64,000 bases of DNA from Massilia agilis (GCF_024756255.1 NZ_JANUHB010000001.1:372001-436000); one strand, 5' to 3'; positions 39,054 to 49,624 are shown, counted from the first letter of the stretch. Notes: generated by a model not told the origin, from the sequence alone. Program-made: numbers and translations.

Positions 39054-39083
39054 ACTATAGAAACACGGTCCGGCTGGCAACAA
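39054..39083 (-). promoter_or_regulatory. Candidate promoter of lipoprotein operon
   Basis: On the minus strand TTGTTG, 18-bp spacer, TATAGT, about 53 bp before the lipoprotein ATG. Confidence 0.5.
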
Positions 39084-39206
39084 GTGTTTCCGCGACAAAG
39101 GCTGATGTTGTTTTTTTATCACGCCGAGGACGACCACCACCCCACCCCATGGCGACGGGTGCGGCGTGTAAAATCTTGTGATGACGAAGACCTGCACCGC
39201 CAACTG

Positions 39207-39845
39207 ATGCCCCAGCCGACTCGCGCCTGGGTGCGCATGCCCTCCGGCAAACGACTTGACCTGCTCGACCCCACGCCTTTCGACTGGGACGACGCCGACC
39301 TGGCGCTGGGCCTGGCACGCACCTATCGCTGGGGCGGGCACTCCGCATGGCCACTGCCGCTGTCGGTGGCCCAGCACTCGATCACGGTCATGCTGCTGCG
39401 CCGCGCCGCCGGCGGCACGCTGTCGCCGGAAGCCGAGTTGCGCGAACTGCTGCATGACGCCGAGGAAGGTTTGCTCGGCTTTGACGCGATCTCGGTGATC
39501 AAGCCTTTCCTGGGCGAGGGATTCCGCGCGCTCACACAGCGGCTGGAGCAGGCCGTCTTCCTGCGCTACGGCCTGCCCGCATGGACACCCGGCGAATACC
39601 GCAAGCACAAGCAAGCCGACCGCGTTGCCGCCGCAAGCGAAGCGGTGCACATTGCCGGCTGGTCGGAACAGGAAGTGCGGCGCACTCTGAAAATCCGCTC
39701 GACGGTGCTGGCCGCCGATCCGCTGGTCGCTTTGTATGGCGGCAAGGCATGGGAACCGTGGGCGCCGGCGCTCGCGGCCGAGCGCTTTCTGGCCGAGTTG
39801 CATCGGCTGCAGAATGATATCCAAGCGGCAACGGAAAATCGCTAA
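39207..39845 (+). CDS. HD-domain hydrolase, YfbR-like
   Basis: About 212 residues. The HD metal site is spread over the usual motifs: GGHSAWPLPLSVAQHS (first His region), ELLHDAEEGLLGFD (the HD pair), and a later Asp in HKQADRVAAASE. Relatives such as YfbR are 5'-nucleotidases, but activity here is inferred. The ATG at 39207 has no clear ribosome site, and the frame stays open upstream, so the start is uncertain. Confidence 0.8.
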   Translation: MPQPTRAWVRMPSGKRLDLLDPTPFDWDDADLALGLARTYRWGGHSAWPLPLSVAQHSITVMLLRRAAGGTLSPEAELRELLHDAEEGLLGFDAISVIKPFLGEGFRALTQRLEQAVFLRYGLPAWTPGEYRKHKQADRVAAASEAVHIAGWSEQEVRRTLKIRSTVLAADPLVALYGGKAWEPWAPALAAERFLAELHRLQNDIQAATENR

Positions 39846-39860
39846 GCTACTGATTTTCCG

Positions 39861-40003
39861 CGTTATTTCTCGATATCCACAAAAAATGTGGATAACTGTG
39901 TGGAAAAGGCCCACTTGACAGGCCGGAACCCCAGATTTCATGCGGGTTTCGACACTTTGCCCGTTCTGAAGGCAAAATTTCGCCCCAATAGAATCAAGGA
40001 CTT
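39861..40003 (+). repeat. DnaA-box/hairpin element, copy A
   Basis: A 143-bp element matched by copy B at 42357-42498 in the same orientation. It holds three DnaA-box-like 9-mers: ATATCCACA (39873), TGTGGATAA (39887, exact box on the minus strand) and TGTGGAAAA (39899). The shared CTTGACAGGCC and GCGGGTTTC follow, and a hairpin TTTGCC/GGCAAA (39956-39976). It lies downstream of both the HD gene and uvrD. Confidence 0.8.
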
Positions 40004-40102
40004 ACGCGATCCAAGAGAAATAGTCCTAGCGAAATATGCGGTAGATTCCTACAAATTCCTACAGCGGGGGATAAGTCATCAACACGCGCGCCCTACCACC
40101 TG

Positions 40103-42187
40103 TTACTTCCACGCGTTGCGGGCGCGGTCGCGCACCAGCATGCGCACCGATTCGGGCATCGGCTTACGCTGGTGCAGGGTCGCGGCGTCGAGCCAGACGC
40201 ACTCTTCGTAGTGCCTGAGCATGGCCGGGCTGATGAAGCGGGTGCGCTGTGCGTACACGTGGCGGTCGCCCATCTGCGACTGCTGCTTGATGAAGAATTT
40301 GTTCGGCACCACCAATTGCAGGTGCTCGCGGGCGCGCGTCATGGCCACGTAGAGCAGGCGCCGCTCTTCCTCGATCTCCTCCATGCTGCCGGTGGCCATG
40401 TCCGACGGAATGCAACCGTCCACCACGTTCAGCACGTGCACCGATCGCCACTCCTGCCCTTTCGATGAGTGGATGGTGGACAGGATCAGGTAGTCCTCGT
40501 CCAGCAGCGGCGGCCCGGCGCGGTCGCTGGTCGCCTCGGGCGGGTCGAGCGTAATCTCGGCCAGGAAACTCTCGCGCGAGCCGTAGCCGCCGGCCAGCGC
40601 GGCGAGCTGCTCCACGTCGGCCGAGCGCACCGGCGCGTCGTCGTGCATGCGCTCCAAGTGCGGCAGGTACCAGTTCTTCGCCAGCTCGATGTCGGCCGGC
40701 CAGCGCAGCCCCGGCGCACGCAGCGCGCGGTACAAGGCCACGAACTGCTGCCAGTCCTCGGCGCTCTTGGCAGGCGCGGCGAAGGCCTCGAGCGCCGCCA
40801 GCGGATCGGCCGCCTCGGACATCGCATCGAGCAGGCGGGTCGCGGTGGCCGGGCCGATCCCGGGGATCATCTGCGCGACGCGAAAGCCCGCCATGCGCCC
40901 GCTCGGGTTCTGCGCGAAACGCAGCACCGCCAGCACGTCCTTGATGTGCGAGGCTTCCAGGAACTTGAGCCCGCCGAACTTCACGAACGGGATGTTCCGC
41001 CGCATCAGCTCCAGTTCCAGCGCCGCGCTGTGGCTGGCGGCGCGAAACAGCACGGCCTGCTGGGTCAGCGCAATGCCTGCCTCGCGGTGCTCCAGCACGC
41101 GGTTGCAGACCCAGCGCGCCTGCTCCGCTTCGTCGGGAATCAGCACCAGCTGCGGCTTGGCGGACGACAGCTTGTCGGTCCACAGCGTTTTGGCGTGACG
41201 CTCGACGGCCTGTTCGATGACGGCGTTGGACGCATCGAGGATCGGCTGGGTCGAGCGGTAGTTGCGGTCGAGCGTGACGACCTCGGCCGGGCGCGAGAAC
41301 TGCTGCGGGAAGTCGAGGATGTTGCGCACGGTGGCGCCGCGGAACGAATAGATCGATTGCGCGTCGTCGCCCACCACCATCACGCCGCGCCCGTCCGGCT
41401 TCATGCCGGTGAGGATCGCGGCCTGCAGCCGGTTGGTGTCCTGGTATTCGTCCACCAGCACGTGGTCGAACAGCGCGCCGATCTCGGCGCCCAGCTCCGG
41501 GTCGGACACCATCTCGGCCCAGAACAGCAGCAGGTCGTCGTAATCGAGCACGTTCTGCTCCTGCTTGGCGTCGACGTAGGCGCCGAACAGGGTCTTGAGC
41601 TGCGCCTCCCACTCCGCGCACCACGGGAAGGTGGATTTGAGCACGAGGTCGAGCGGCTCGCGGCTGTTGACGGCGCGCGAATAGATCGACAGGCAAGTGC
41701 CCTTGAGCGGAAAGCGCTTCTGCCCCTGCGACAGGCCGATCTCGTGGCGCACCAGCCCCATCAGGTCTTCCGAGTCGCCGCGGTCGTGGATGGTGAACGA
41801 GTCGGACAGGCCGATGCGGCCCGCGTATTCGCGCAGCAGGCGCGCGCCGATGCTGTGGAAGGTGCCGGCCCAGGGCAGCGTGGGGCTGGCCGCCGACAGC
41901 CCGGTGCCCAGCACCCGCTGCAGCACATGGCCGGCGCGCTGGGTCATTTCGTTGGCGGCGCGGCGCGAAAAGGTCAGCAGCAGGATCCGCTGGGGATCCG
42001 CGCCCGCCCCGATCAGGCGCGCGACGCGGTGCGCCAGCGTATTGGTCTTGCCCGAGCCGGCGCCGGCGACCACCAGCAGCGGGCGCGGGTCCTGCGCGCC
42101 GATGTCGTGCTCGACGGCAGAGCGTTGCTGCGGGTTGAGGGCGGCAAACGGATCGTCGGGGGCGCGGGCAACGGCGGCTTCTTGCAT
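40103..42187 (-). CDS. UvrD/Rep-family ATP-dependent DNA helicase
   Basis: A 694-residue superfamily 1A 3'-5' helicase. Motifs: LNPQQRSAVE (Q motif), VVAGAGSGKTNTLAHRVARL (motif I), VDEYQDTNRLQA (motif II), GDDAQSIYSFRGA (III), STIHSSKGQEWRSVHVLNV (V) and LLYVAMTRAREHL (VI). It could be UvrD, Rep or PcrA-like; the length is shorter than Escherichia UvrD (720). A LexA-like box sits 29-48 bp upstream of the ATG, supporting a role in the SOS response. The gene is bracketed by the two DnaA-box elements. Confidence 0.92.
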   Translation of the reverse strand: MQEAAVARAPDDPFAALNPQQRSAVEHDIGAQDPRPLLVVAGAGSGKTNTLAHRVARLIGAGADPQRILLLTFSRRAANEMTQRAGHVLQRVLGTGLSAASPTLPWAGTFHSIGARLLREYAGRIGLSDSFTIHDRGDSEDLMGLVRHEIGLSQGQKRFPLKGTCLSIYSRAVNSREPLDLVLKSTFPWCAEWEAQLKTLFGAYVDAKQEQNVLDYDDLLLFWAEMVSDPELGAEIGALFDHVLVDEYQDTNRLQAAILTGMKPDGRGVMVVGDDAQSIYSFRGATVRNILDFPQQFSRPAEVVTLDRNYRSTQPILDASNAVIEQAVERHAKTLWTDKLSSAKPQLVLIPDEAEQARWVCNRVLEHREAGIALTQQAVLFRAASHSAALELELMRRNIPFVKFGGLKFLEASHIKDVLAVLRFAQNPSGRMAGFRVAQMIPGIGPATATRLLDAMSEAADPLAALEAFAAPAKSAEDWQQFVALYRALRAPGLRWPADIELAKNWYLPHLERMHDDAPVRSADVEQLAALAGGYGSRESFLAEITLDPPEATSDRAGPPLLDEDYLILSTIHSSKGQEWRSVHVLNVVDGCIPSDMATGSMEEIEEERRLLYVAMTRAREHLQLVVPNKFFIKQQSQMGDRHVYAQRTRFISPAMLRHYEECVWLDAATLHQRKPMPESVRMLVRDRARNAWK

Positions 42188-42215
42188 CGGCTGGCGTGTT
42201 GGAAACAGGTGGCAT

Positions 42216-42235
42216 AACTGTACATTTGTCCAGTA
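42216..42235 (-). promoter_or_regulatory. Candidate LexA (SOS) box of uvrD-like helicase
   Basis: CTGT-N8-CCAG inside a 20-mer that I count as matching the Escherichia consensus at 15 positions; one core base differs from CTGT-N8-ACAG. Confidence 0.45.
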
Positions 42236-42356
42236 GCCGAGCGCAAGCAGAATCGCAAGAAAATTTTCTTGTGATAACGCAAACTTCCGGTCAATCGTCC
42301 GTGCGCCAGCGCACGCAGTGCATCGCTCCAGCGAAGCTAAGTCACGGTTTTAAAAG

Positions 42357-42498
42357 CGTTTTTTCGGATATCCACAAACACTGTGGATAACGATGTGGAA
42401 AATCGCCCCCTTGACAGGCCAGAAGCGCGTACTGGAGCGGGTTTCAACAAACTGCCCATCCGACGGGCAGATTTTGTGCCATTAAAAATCAAGCACTT
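42357..42498 (+). repeat. DnaA-box/hairpin element, copy B
   Basis: Second copy of the 39861 element. The three DnaA-like boxes are at 42368, 42382 and 42394 with the same order and near-identical spacing. The hairpin is CTGCCC/GGGCAG (42452-42470): different bases from copy A but still paired. It ends in the shared AATCAAG.ACTT. Confidence 0.8.
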
Positions 42499-42642
42499 GG
42501 CAGCACCCGCGGTATCGCCTCGCAAAAATCTCGGCGAGTTAAAAAAACGAAATTTTTGTGCATAACCAGGCAATCCTGCGGCCCGGGCGCCAGCGAATTC
42601 GATGTATTTTTTTTATCGAATTTCTTATGTAAGTGGAAACTT

Positions 42643-42861
42643 TCAGCTTTGCGCGCGCCGCCGCTGCGGCTCCAGCAAGACGCGGCGAATGACTTCCGGC
42701 GCCACGCCGCGCGCTTTCAGGTACTCGAGCGCCGAGACCGTGCAGCCGCTCTGCTGCATCAGGATGCCGTGCTCGACGATCGCGTGGCAGCGGTGGTCGC
42801 GCCGCACGTTAGGAACGGCAACTTGCGGGTCGCCGATGTTTTCGTACAAAGATTGATCCAT
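42643..42861 (-). CDS. Small conserved hypothetical protein (72 aa)
   Basis: A 72-residue soluble protein: HCHAIVEHGILMQQSGC-type N-half (seen as HRCHAIVEHGILMQQSGC) and a helical ALEYLKARGVAPEVIRRVLL half. No family name can be given. AAGGAG five bases before the ATG and a TTGACA-N16-AATACT promoter upstream show it is a real gene. It is divergent from the zinc-finger gene. Confidence 0.75.
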   Translation of the reverse strand: MDQSLYENIGDPQVAVPNVRRDHRCHAIVEHGILMQQSGCTVSALEYLKARGVAPEVIRRVLLEPQRRRAQS

Positions 42862-42904
42862 CGCGACTCCTTCAAAAGTAGAGCGTGGTAGCGCGTTGGT
42901 AACG

Positions 42905-42932
42905 AGTATTCATCTGCACGGTTCAATGTCAA
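42905..42932 (-). promoter_or_regulatory. Candidate promoter of the 72-aa gene
   Basis: Minus-strand TTGACA, 16-bp spacer, AATACT; 43 bp before the start codon. Confidence 0.55.
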
Positions 42933-43062
42933 TATCAGCTCACCATCGAAGCCAAAAATATCTGGCGACGTTGCCACACGATCACTCTGTCCAGCGGCGC
43001 GCCGCCTCGTTGGACAGATGCCTAGAATGCCCTCGTCCACCTGATCACAGCGAGGAGTTTCC

Positions 43063-43239
43063 ATGGCAACCACTCCCGAGCCGTCCCCCAACCCCGGCGA
43101 CGCGGCCCTGCCGGGCACCCCGGGCACCGGCGAAGACATCTGCTCGGCCTGCAACGGCACCGGCAAGCTGGCCGACGGGCGCCAATGCCCCATGTGCGGC
43201 GGTTCCGGCCGCATCGTCGAAGGCATCGGCGGCGGCTAG
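43063..43239 (+). CDS. Small DnaJ-type zinc-finger protein (58 aa)
   Basis: A 58-residue protein with two CxxCxGxG repeats, CSACNGTGKL and CPMCGGSGRI, the zinc-binding unit of DnaJ cysteine-rich domains. The N-terminal 24 residues are Pro/Gly-rich and disordered. GAGGAG precedes the ATG. Four Cys give one zinc site. It has no J domain, so a chaperone role is only a guess; partner unknown. Confidence 0.8.
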   Translation: MATTPEPSPNPGDAALPGTPGTGEDICSACNGTGKLADGRQCPMCGGSGRIVEGIGGG

Positions 43240-43278
43240 CGGTTGGACAGGACGGCTGGCGGACGCGATAATGCGCGG

Positions 43279-43878
43279 ATGACCTTCTCCGCCGCACCGC
43301 GTCCCGAAACGCTCGACGCCGAAGCACCGCGTCCTCGCCCGCACTCGCTTGCCGACCTGTTCATCTCCTTCACGCTGCTTGCCCTGCAGGGCTTTGGCGG
43401 CGTGCTCGCCGTCGTCCAGCGCGAGCTGGTCGAGCGCAAGCGCTGGCTGACGCAGGAAGAATTCATCGAGGACTGGGCGGTCGCGCAGATCATGCCCGGC
43501 CCGAACGTGGTCAACCTGTCGCTGATGATCGGCGCGCGCTACTTCGGCTTTGCCGGCGCCATGACCGCGCTGGCCGGCATGCTGGCGCTGCCGCTGGTGC
43601 TGGTGATCCTGCTGGCCCTGCTGCACGACCGCTTCGCCGGCAACCCGGCCGTGGTCGGTGCGCTGCGCGGGATGGCGGCCGTGTCCGCCGGCTTGATCGC
43701 GGCTGCCGGCCTGAAGATGCTGCCGGCACTCAAGCGCAGCCCGATCCCGGGCGGCTGGATCGCGGCCATCGTCGTCGTGGGCTTTGCGCTGGTGGCCCTG
43801 CTGCACTGGCCGTTGCCGGTGGTGCTGTTCGGCCTGGGCGGCCTGGGCTGCGTGATCGCATGGCGGAGGCTGGCATGA
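43279..43878 (+). CDS. Chromate transporter, N-terminal-type half
   Basis: A 199-residue inner-membrane protein, one CHR domain. Conserved elements are LQGFGGVLAVVQRELVERKR, WLTQEEFIEDWAVAQIMPGP and NVVNLSLMIGARYFG. Short-chain chromate transporters work as pairs with opposite topology. The next gene overlaps by ATGA and supplies the second half. They may export chromate or another anion; the substrate is inferred from family. Confidence 0.9.
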   Translation: MTFSAAPRPETLDAEAPRPRPHSLADLFISFTLLALQGFGGVLAVVQRELVERKRWLTQEEFIEDWAVAQIMPGPNVVNLSLMIGARYFGFAGAMTALAGMLALPLVLVILLALLHDRFAGNPAVVGALRGMAAVSAGLIAAAGLKMLPALKRSPIPGGWIAAIVVVGFALVALLHWPLPVVLFGLGGLGCVIAWRRLA

Positions 43879-44462
43879 CGAGCGCGCCGCTTCACATCGT
43901 GCTGGCCTGGCACGACTGGCTCAACCTGTTTGCGCACTACCTGATGCTGTCGCTGATGTCGGTCGGCGGCGCGATCTCGACCACTTCCGAAATGCACCGC
44001 TTCCTGGTCGAGCAGCACCACTGGCTGACGCAGGAACAGTTCAGCGACGCGATCGCGCTGGCGCAGGCCGCACCGGGGCCGAACGTGCTGTTCGTCGCGC
44101 TGATGGGCTGGCACGTGGGCATGAACGCCGGCAGCCCGCTGCTGGCACTGGCGGGCGTGGCCACCACCATGCTCGGCATGATGATCCCCTCCACCCTGCT
44201 CACCTACGCGGCCGCGCAATGGGGCCACCGCAACCGCGAACTGCGCGCGGTGCGCGCGTTCAAGCTGGGCATGGCGCCGATCGTGATCGCGTTGCTGCTG
44301 TCCACCGCCTGGATCCTGGCCAGTGCCGGCGGCACAGGCAGCGCCAACTGGCGCCTGGGGCTGCTGTCGGCGGCCAGCATGCTCGTCATCTGGCGCACGC
44401 GCCTGCACATCCTGTGGGTGCTGGGCGCGGGCGCCCTGCTCGGCGCGCTGCACCTGGTCTGA
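43875..44462 (+). CDS. Chromate transporter, C-terminal-type half
   Basis: A 195-residue CHR-domain protein: GGAISTTSEMHRFLVEQHHW, LTQEQFSDAIALAQAAPGPN and VLFVALMGW parallel the motifs of the preceding gene. GGAGG precedes the ATG at 43875, and the ATGA overlap with the first half couples translation. An ATG at 43860 in the same frame is less likely. Confidence 0.9.
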   Translation: MTSAPLHIVLAWHDWLNLFAHYLMLSLMSVGGAISTTSEMHRFLVEQHHWLTQEQFSDAIALAQAAPGPNVLFVALMGWHVGMNAGSPLLALAGVATTMLGMMIPSTLLTYAAAQWGHRNRELRAVRAFKLGMAPIVIALLLSTAWILASAGGTGSANWRLGLLSAASMLVIWRTRLHILWVLGAGALLGALHLV

Positions 44463-44474
44463 TTGCGTGCGCTG

Positions 44475-44504
44475 TTGGCATGCCGCGTCCGCCAAGGGCA
44501 TACT
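44475..44504 (+). promoter_or_regulatory. Weak candidate promoter of fghA
   Basis: TTGGCA, 18-bp spacer, CATACT between the chromate genes and fghA. Confidence 0.3.
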
Positions 44505-44532
44505 TGCGGCATTGACCATTGACGACACCACC

Positions 44533-45372
44533 ATGCCAGAACTCATCAGCGAACACGCCTGCTTCGGCGGCCTGCAACGTTTCTACCGCCACGATTCGGC
44601 CGCCATCGGCTTGCCGATGCGCTTCTCGGTGTATCTCCCGCCGCAGGCAGAAGGCAAGAAGCTGCCGGTCCTGTTCTACCTGGCCGGCCTTACCTGCACC
44701 GAAGAGACCTTCATGACCAAGGCCGGCGCCCAGCGCGTGGCGGCGCAGGAAGGCATCATCCTGGTGGCGCCCGACACCAGCCCGCGCGGCGCCAACCTGC
44801 CCGGCGAAACCGACAGCTGGGACTTCGGCGCCGGGGCCGGCTTTTACGTCGATGCGACCGAGGAGCCGTGGGCGCGCCACTACCGCATGTACAGCTACAT
44901 CCTGGAGTTGCGCGACCTGGTGATGCGCGAGCTGCCGGCCGACCCCAACCGCTGCGGAATCTTCGGCCACTCGATGGGCGGGCACGGCGCGCTGGTGCTG
45001 GCGCTGCGCAATCCGGACCTGTTCCGCTCGGTGTCGGCGTTCGCGCCGATCGCCGCGCCCGGCCGCTGCCCGTGGGGTGAAAAGGCATTCGGCGGCTACC
45101 TTGGCGCGGAGCGCGAAGCCTGGCGTGCCTACGACGCCACCGAGCTGATGCTGGTGATGAAGACGCCCTTCCCCAACGGCATCCTGATCGACCAGGGCCT
45201 GCACGACAAGTTCCTGGCCGAGCAGCTGAACGTGGACGACTTCGCGCTCGCCTGCGAGCAGGCCGACCAGCCGCTCGAGCTGCGCTTTCATCCCGGCTAC
45301 GACCACGGCTACTACTTCATCCAGACCTTCATCGAGCACCATTTGCGCTTTCACCGCCGCCAGCTCGAATAG
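44533..45372 (+). CDS. fghA: S-formylglutathione hydrolase
   Basis: A 279-residue esterase D-type alpha/beta hydrolase that frees formate and glutathione from S-formylglutathione in formaldehyde detoxification. The nucleophile is in IFGHSMGGHGAL, the catalytic His in GYDHGYYFI, and LAGLTCTEETFMTKAG is the family signature near the N-terminus. Length is standard. The usual partner, glutathione-dependent alcohol dehydrogenase, is not adjacent. Confidence 0.95.
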   Translation: MPELISEHACFGGLQRFYRHDSAAIGLPMRFSVYLPPQAEGKKLPVLFYLAGLTCTEETFMTKAGAQRVAAQEGIILVAPDTSPRGANLPGETDSWDFGAGAGFYVDATEEPWARHYRMYSYILELRDLVMRELPADPNRCGIFGHSMGGHGALVLALRNPDLFRSVSAFAPIAAPGRCPWGEKAFGGYLGAEREAWRAYDATELMLVMKTPFPNGILIDQGLHDKFLAEQLNVDDFALACEQADQPLELRFHPGYDHGYYFIQTFIEHHLRFHRRQLE

Positions 45373-45432
45373 TCCAGAACGAACCGCCCCCGCTCCGGTC
45401 AAACCCGCTTTCCGAACCGCGTGGAGAGCGTC

Positions 45433-45845
45433 ATGCATGTGCGCGACCCAACCGTCTGGATGTGGGGCGAGGCGCTGGAAATGCTCGAGCGCGCGGACCG
45501 CTTGCACCGGCGCTTCTTCCAGCTTGGCGCCGCCGGCCAGGCGCGCCCGACCTGGGAGCCGCCGGTGGATGTGTTCGAAACGGCACGCCAGTTCATCATC
45601 GTGGTCGCGCTGCCGGGCGTGAGCGCCGAGCAGCTGCAGATCGACATCGACGGCCACGCCATCCTCGTGCGCGGCCAGCGCCGCCAGCCACCGGCGGCTG
45701 CGGCCGGCCTGATCCACCGGCTCGAACTGCCCTATGGCCACTTCGAGCGCCGCATCGAGCTGCCCGGGCGAATGTTGCGGCTGGGCACGCGGGTGCTGGC
45801 CGACGGTTGCCTGACCCTCACGCTGGACAAGCTGGAAGGCGCGCC

Positions 45846-45849
<4 letters not shown>
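45433..45849 (+). CDS. Hsp20/alpha-crystallin family small heat-shock protein
   Basis: A 138-residue Hsp20 with a short N-terminal region and an alpha-crystallin domain from WEPPVDVFETARQFIIVVAL to LADGCLTLTLDKLEG. It lacks the usual C-terminal I-x-I tail. GGAG six bases before the ATG fixes the start. The gene overlaps lon by ATGA, so chaperone and protease are made together. Confidence 0.9.
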
Positions 45850-48235
<2,386 letters not shown>

Positions 48236-48239
<4 letters not shown>

Positions 48240-48308
48240 GGTGGGCTCTTGAGCCCACGCGTTGATACGTGCCGCGTGCCGACGCGTGGGCTCGAGAGCC
48301 CACCCTAC
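48236..48308. repeat. Convergent-junction palindromes, family 1 (two units)
   Basis: Two facing units with stems GTGGGCTC/GAGCCCAC (loops TT and GA), GTAGG at both outer ends. It starts at the lon stop codon and ends just before the hdeD-like stop; both genes converge on it. Confidence 0.85.
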
Positions 48309-48315
48309 GAAAGCC

Positions 48316-48885
48316 CTACGCAGGCGCCGCGAGTTCGGTTCCTGGCGCCATGTTCCGCACCGCCCACGCTCGCACCCGCATGCCGAGCACGAACAGCGCC
48401 AGGCCACTGCTGAGCGCATAGATCCCGACCAGCGGCCCCAGCGCGCCCGCCCCGGCATCCGGCGCCGCCGCCACCGCAATGCCAAACACGATGGAGGTCA
48501 GCGCCGACAGGGCAAACAGCCGCTCGCCACGAATGAACTTGCGCAGCCGCAGCGCCGCCACCATGTCGAGCAGGCCCGTCGCCAGCGCATGCGCGCCGAT
48601 CAGGACCATGAGCACCAGCTCGGTGCGCACCGGCCGCGCCAGCGCCAGCGTGCCGATGCCGATACCCAGCGCCCCCAGCATGAACGGCATGCGCCAGCGC
48701 GCATCGGCACGGCGGTTGTGCAAGGCCCCGGCCGCCCACACCGCGCCCGCCAGCAGCGCGTACGCGGCAAACAAGGCCACCAGCCACACCAGCGCAATGT
48801 CGAGCAACACCAGCAGGCCGAACGCCACCGTGACCAGGCCGCGCAGGGCCGGCATCCACCACGATCTCAGCAATGTCTCGTTCAC
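48316..48885 (-). CDS. HdeD/DUF308 family membrane protein
   Basis: A 189-residue inner-membrane protein with six hydrophobic segments in the HdeD (DUF308) pattern, e.g. GLVTVAFGLLVLLDIALVWL and LVLMVLIGAHALATGLLDMV. Escherichia HdeD supports acid resistance at high cell density. The start is GTG at 48885, fixed by AAGGAGG seven bases upstream. It sits inside the stress cluster, divergent from the second hsp20. Confidence 0.88.
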   Translation of the reverse strand: MNETLLRSWWMPALRGLVTVAFGLLVLLDIALVWLVALFAAYALLAGAVWAAGALHNRRADARWRMPFMLGALGIGIGTLALARPVRTELVLMVLIGAHALATGLLDMVAALRLRKFIRGERLFALSALTSIVFGIAVAAAPDAGAGALGPLVGIYALSSGLALFVLGMRVRAWAVRNMAPGTELAAPA

Positions 48886-49020
48886 GTTGTTTCCTCCTTT
48901 TGCTGCTTCTGACCGTTCGGACAAATCGGGATTCACGGCGCGCGCAAGCCTACTGTTCCGTATCAAAGACAGTACTGCGAATCGGCCAGAAAAGAACTGC
49001 GTGGTGCCACCGTCGCGACC

Positions 49021-49049
49021 CTTGAAAGACATTTTTCACTGCCCTATAA
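49021..49049 (+). promoter_or_regulatory. Candidate sigma-32 heat-shock promoter
   Basis: CTTGAAA, 14-bp spacer, CCCTATAA, 63 bp before the hsp20 ATG. The -35 is a perfect match to the sigma-32 consensus and the -10 resembles CCCCATNT. Confidence 0.6.
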
Positions 49050-49112
49050 ATGACAGTGGCGGCATTGGCCGCCGCGTGTTCAGTGTCATTCAACAACAGA
49101 TTGGAGGCTGTC

Positions 49113-49583
49113 ATGAATCTCATCAGGAGAAGCGCCCCGCTGTCGGCCTGGCGCCCGGGCTCGGTTGAAGACCAGTTCGGCCGGCTCGTGCAGAACATGT
49201 TCCAGGACATGCTGTCACCGTTTGGCGGCGCCGGTGGCGGCTGGAGCGCGGAAGACACGATCAGCCCGCGCATCAACGTGCGCGAGAACGACAAGGGCTA
49301 CGACATCGAAGCCGAAATGCCCGGGGTTAAGAAGGACGACATCAAGGTCTCGATCGAGCACGACCGGGTGACGATCGAGGGCGAATGCCGCACGGCAAAC
49401 GAACAGCGTGAGGGCGAAAACGTGGTGTATTCTGAGCGCTCGGCACGCAAGTTCCTGCGCAGCTTCATGCTGCCGACGGAGGTGGACGACGCCACCGCGC
49501 AAGCCCGGCTGGAAGACGGCATCCTGCACCTGACCCTGCCCAAAAAACAGGGCGCAGAGGCACGCCGCCTGACCATCCAGTAA
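49113..49583 (+). CDS. Hsp20/alpha-crystallin family small heat-shock protein
   Basis: A 156-residue Hsp20. The alpha-crystallin domain covers ISPRINVRENDKGYDIEAEM to LEDGILHLTLPKK, followed by RRLTIQ as a reduced C-terminal anchor. The N-terminus is like many beta- and delta-proteobacterial Hsp20 proteins (DQFGRLVQNMFQDM). GGAGG precedes the ATG. A sigma-32-like promoter upstream supports heat induction. Confidence 0.93.
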   Translation: MNLIRRSAPLSAWRPGSVEDQFGRLVQNMFQDMLSPFGGAGGGWSAEDTISPRINVRENDKGYDIEAEMPGVKKDDIKVSIEHDRVTIEGECRTANEQREGENVVYSERSARKFLRSFMLPTEVDDATAQARLEDGILHLTLPKKQGAEARRLTIQ

Positions 49584-49624
49584 CGCTCGCACGCCCGCCA
49601 GCGCGCGGGCGCCTCCACGCAACG

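Larger units (their letters stand above)
42188..42642. other. 455-bp gene-free region upstream of uvrD
   Basis: No credible gene. Contents in order: possible LexA box (42216-42235), a 16-bp perfect AT palindrome CAAGAAAATTTTCTTG (42256-42271), DnaA-box element copy B (42357-42498), and a hairpin AATTCGAT/ATCGAATT at 42596-42622 behind the small 72-residue gene. Confidence 0.7.

Noticed and set aside
39861..42498. Origin of replication, because of clustered DnaA boxes.
   Set aside because: Only three boxes per copy, no AT-rich unwinding region, and no dnaA, dnaN, rnpA or gidA nearby; a DnaA-titration or regulatory element fits better.
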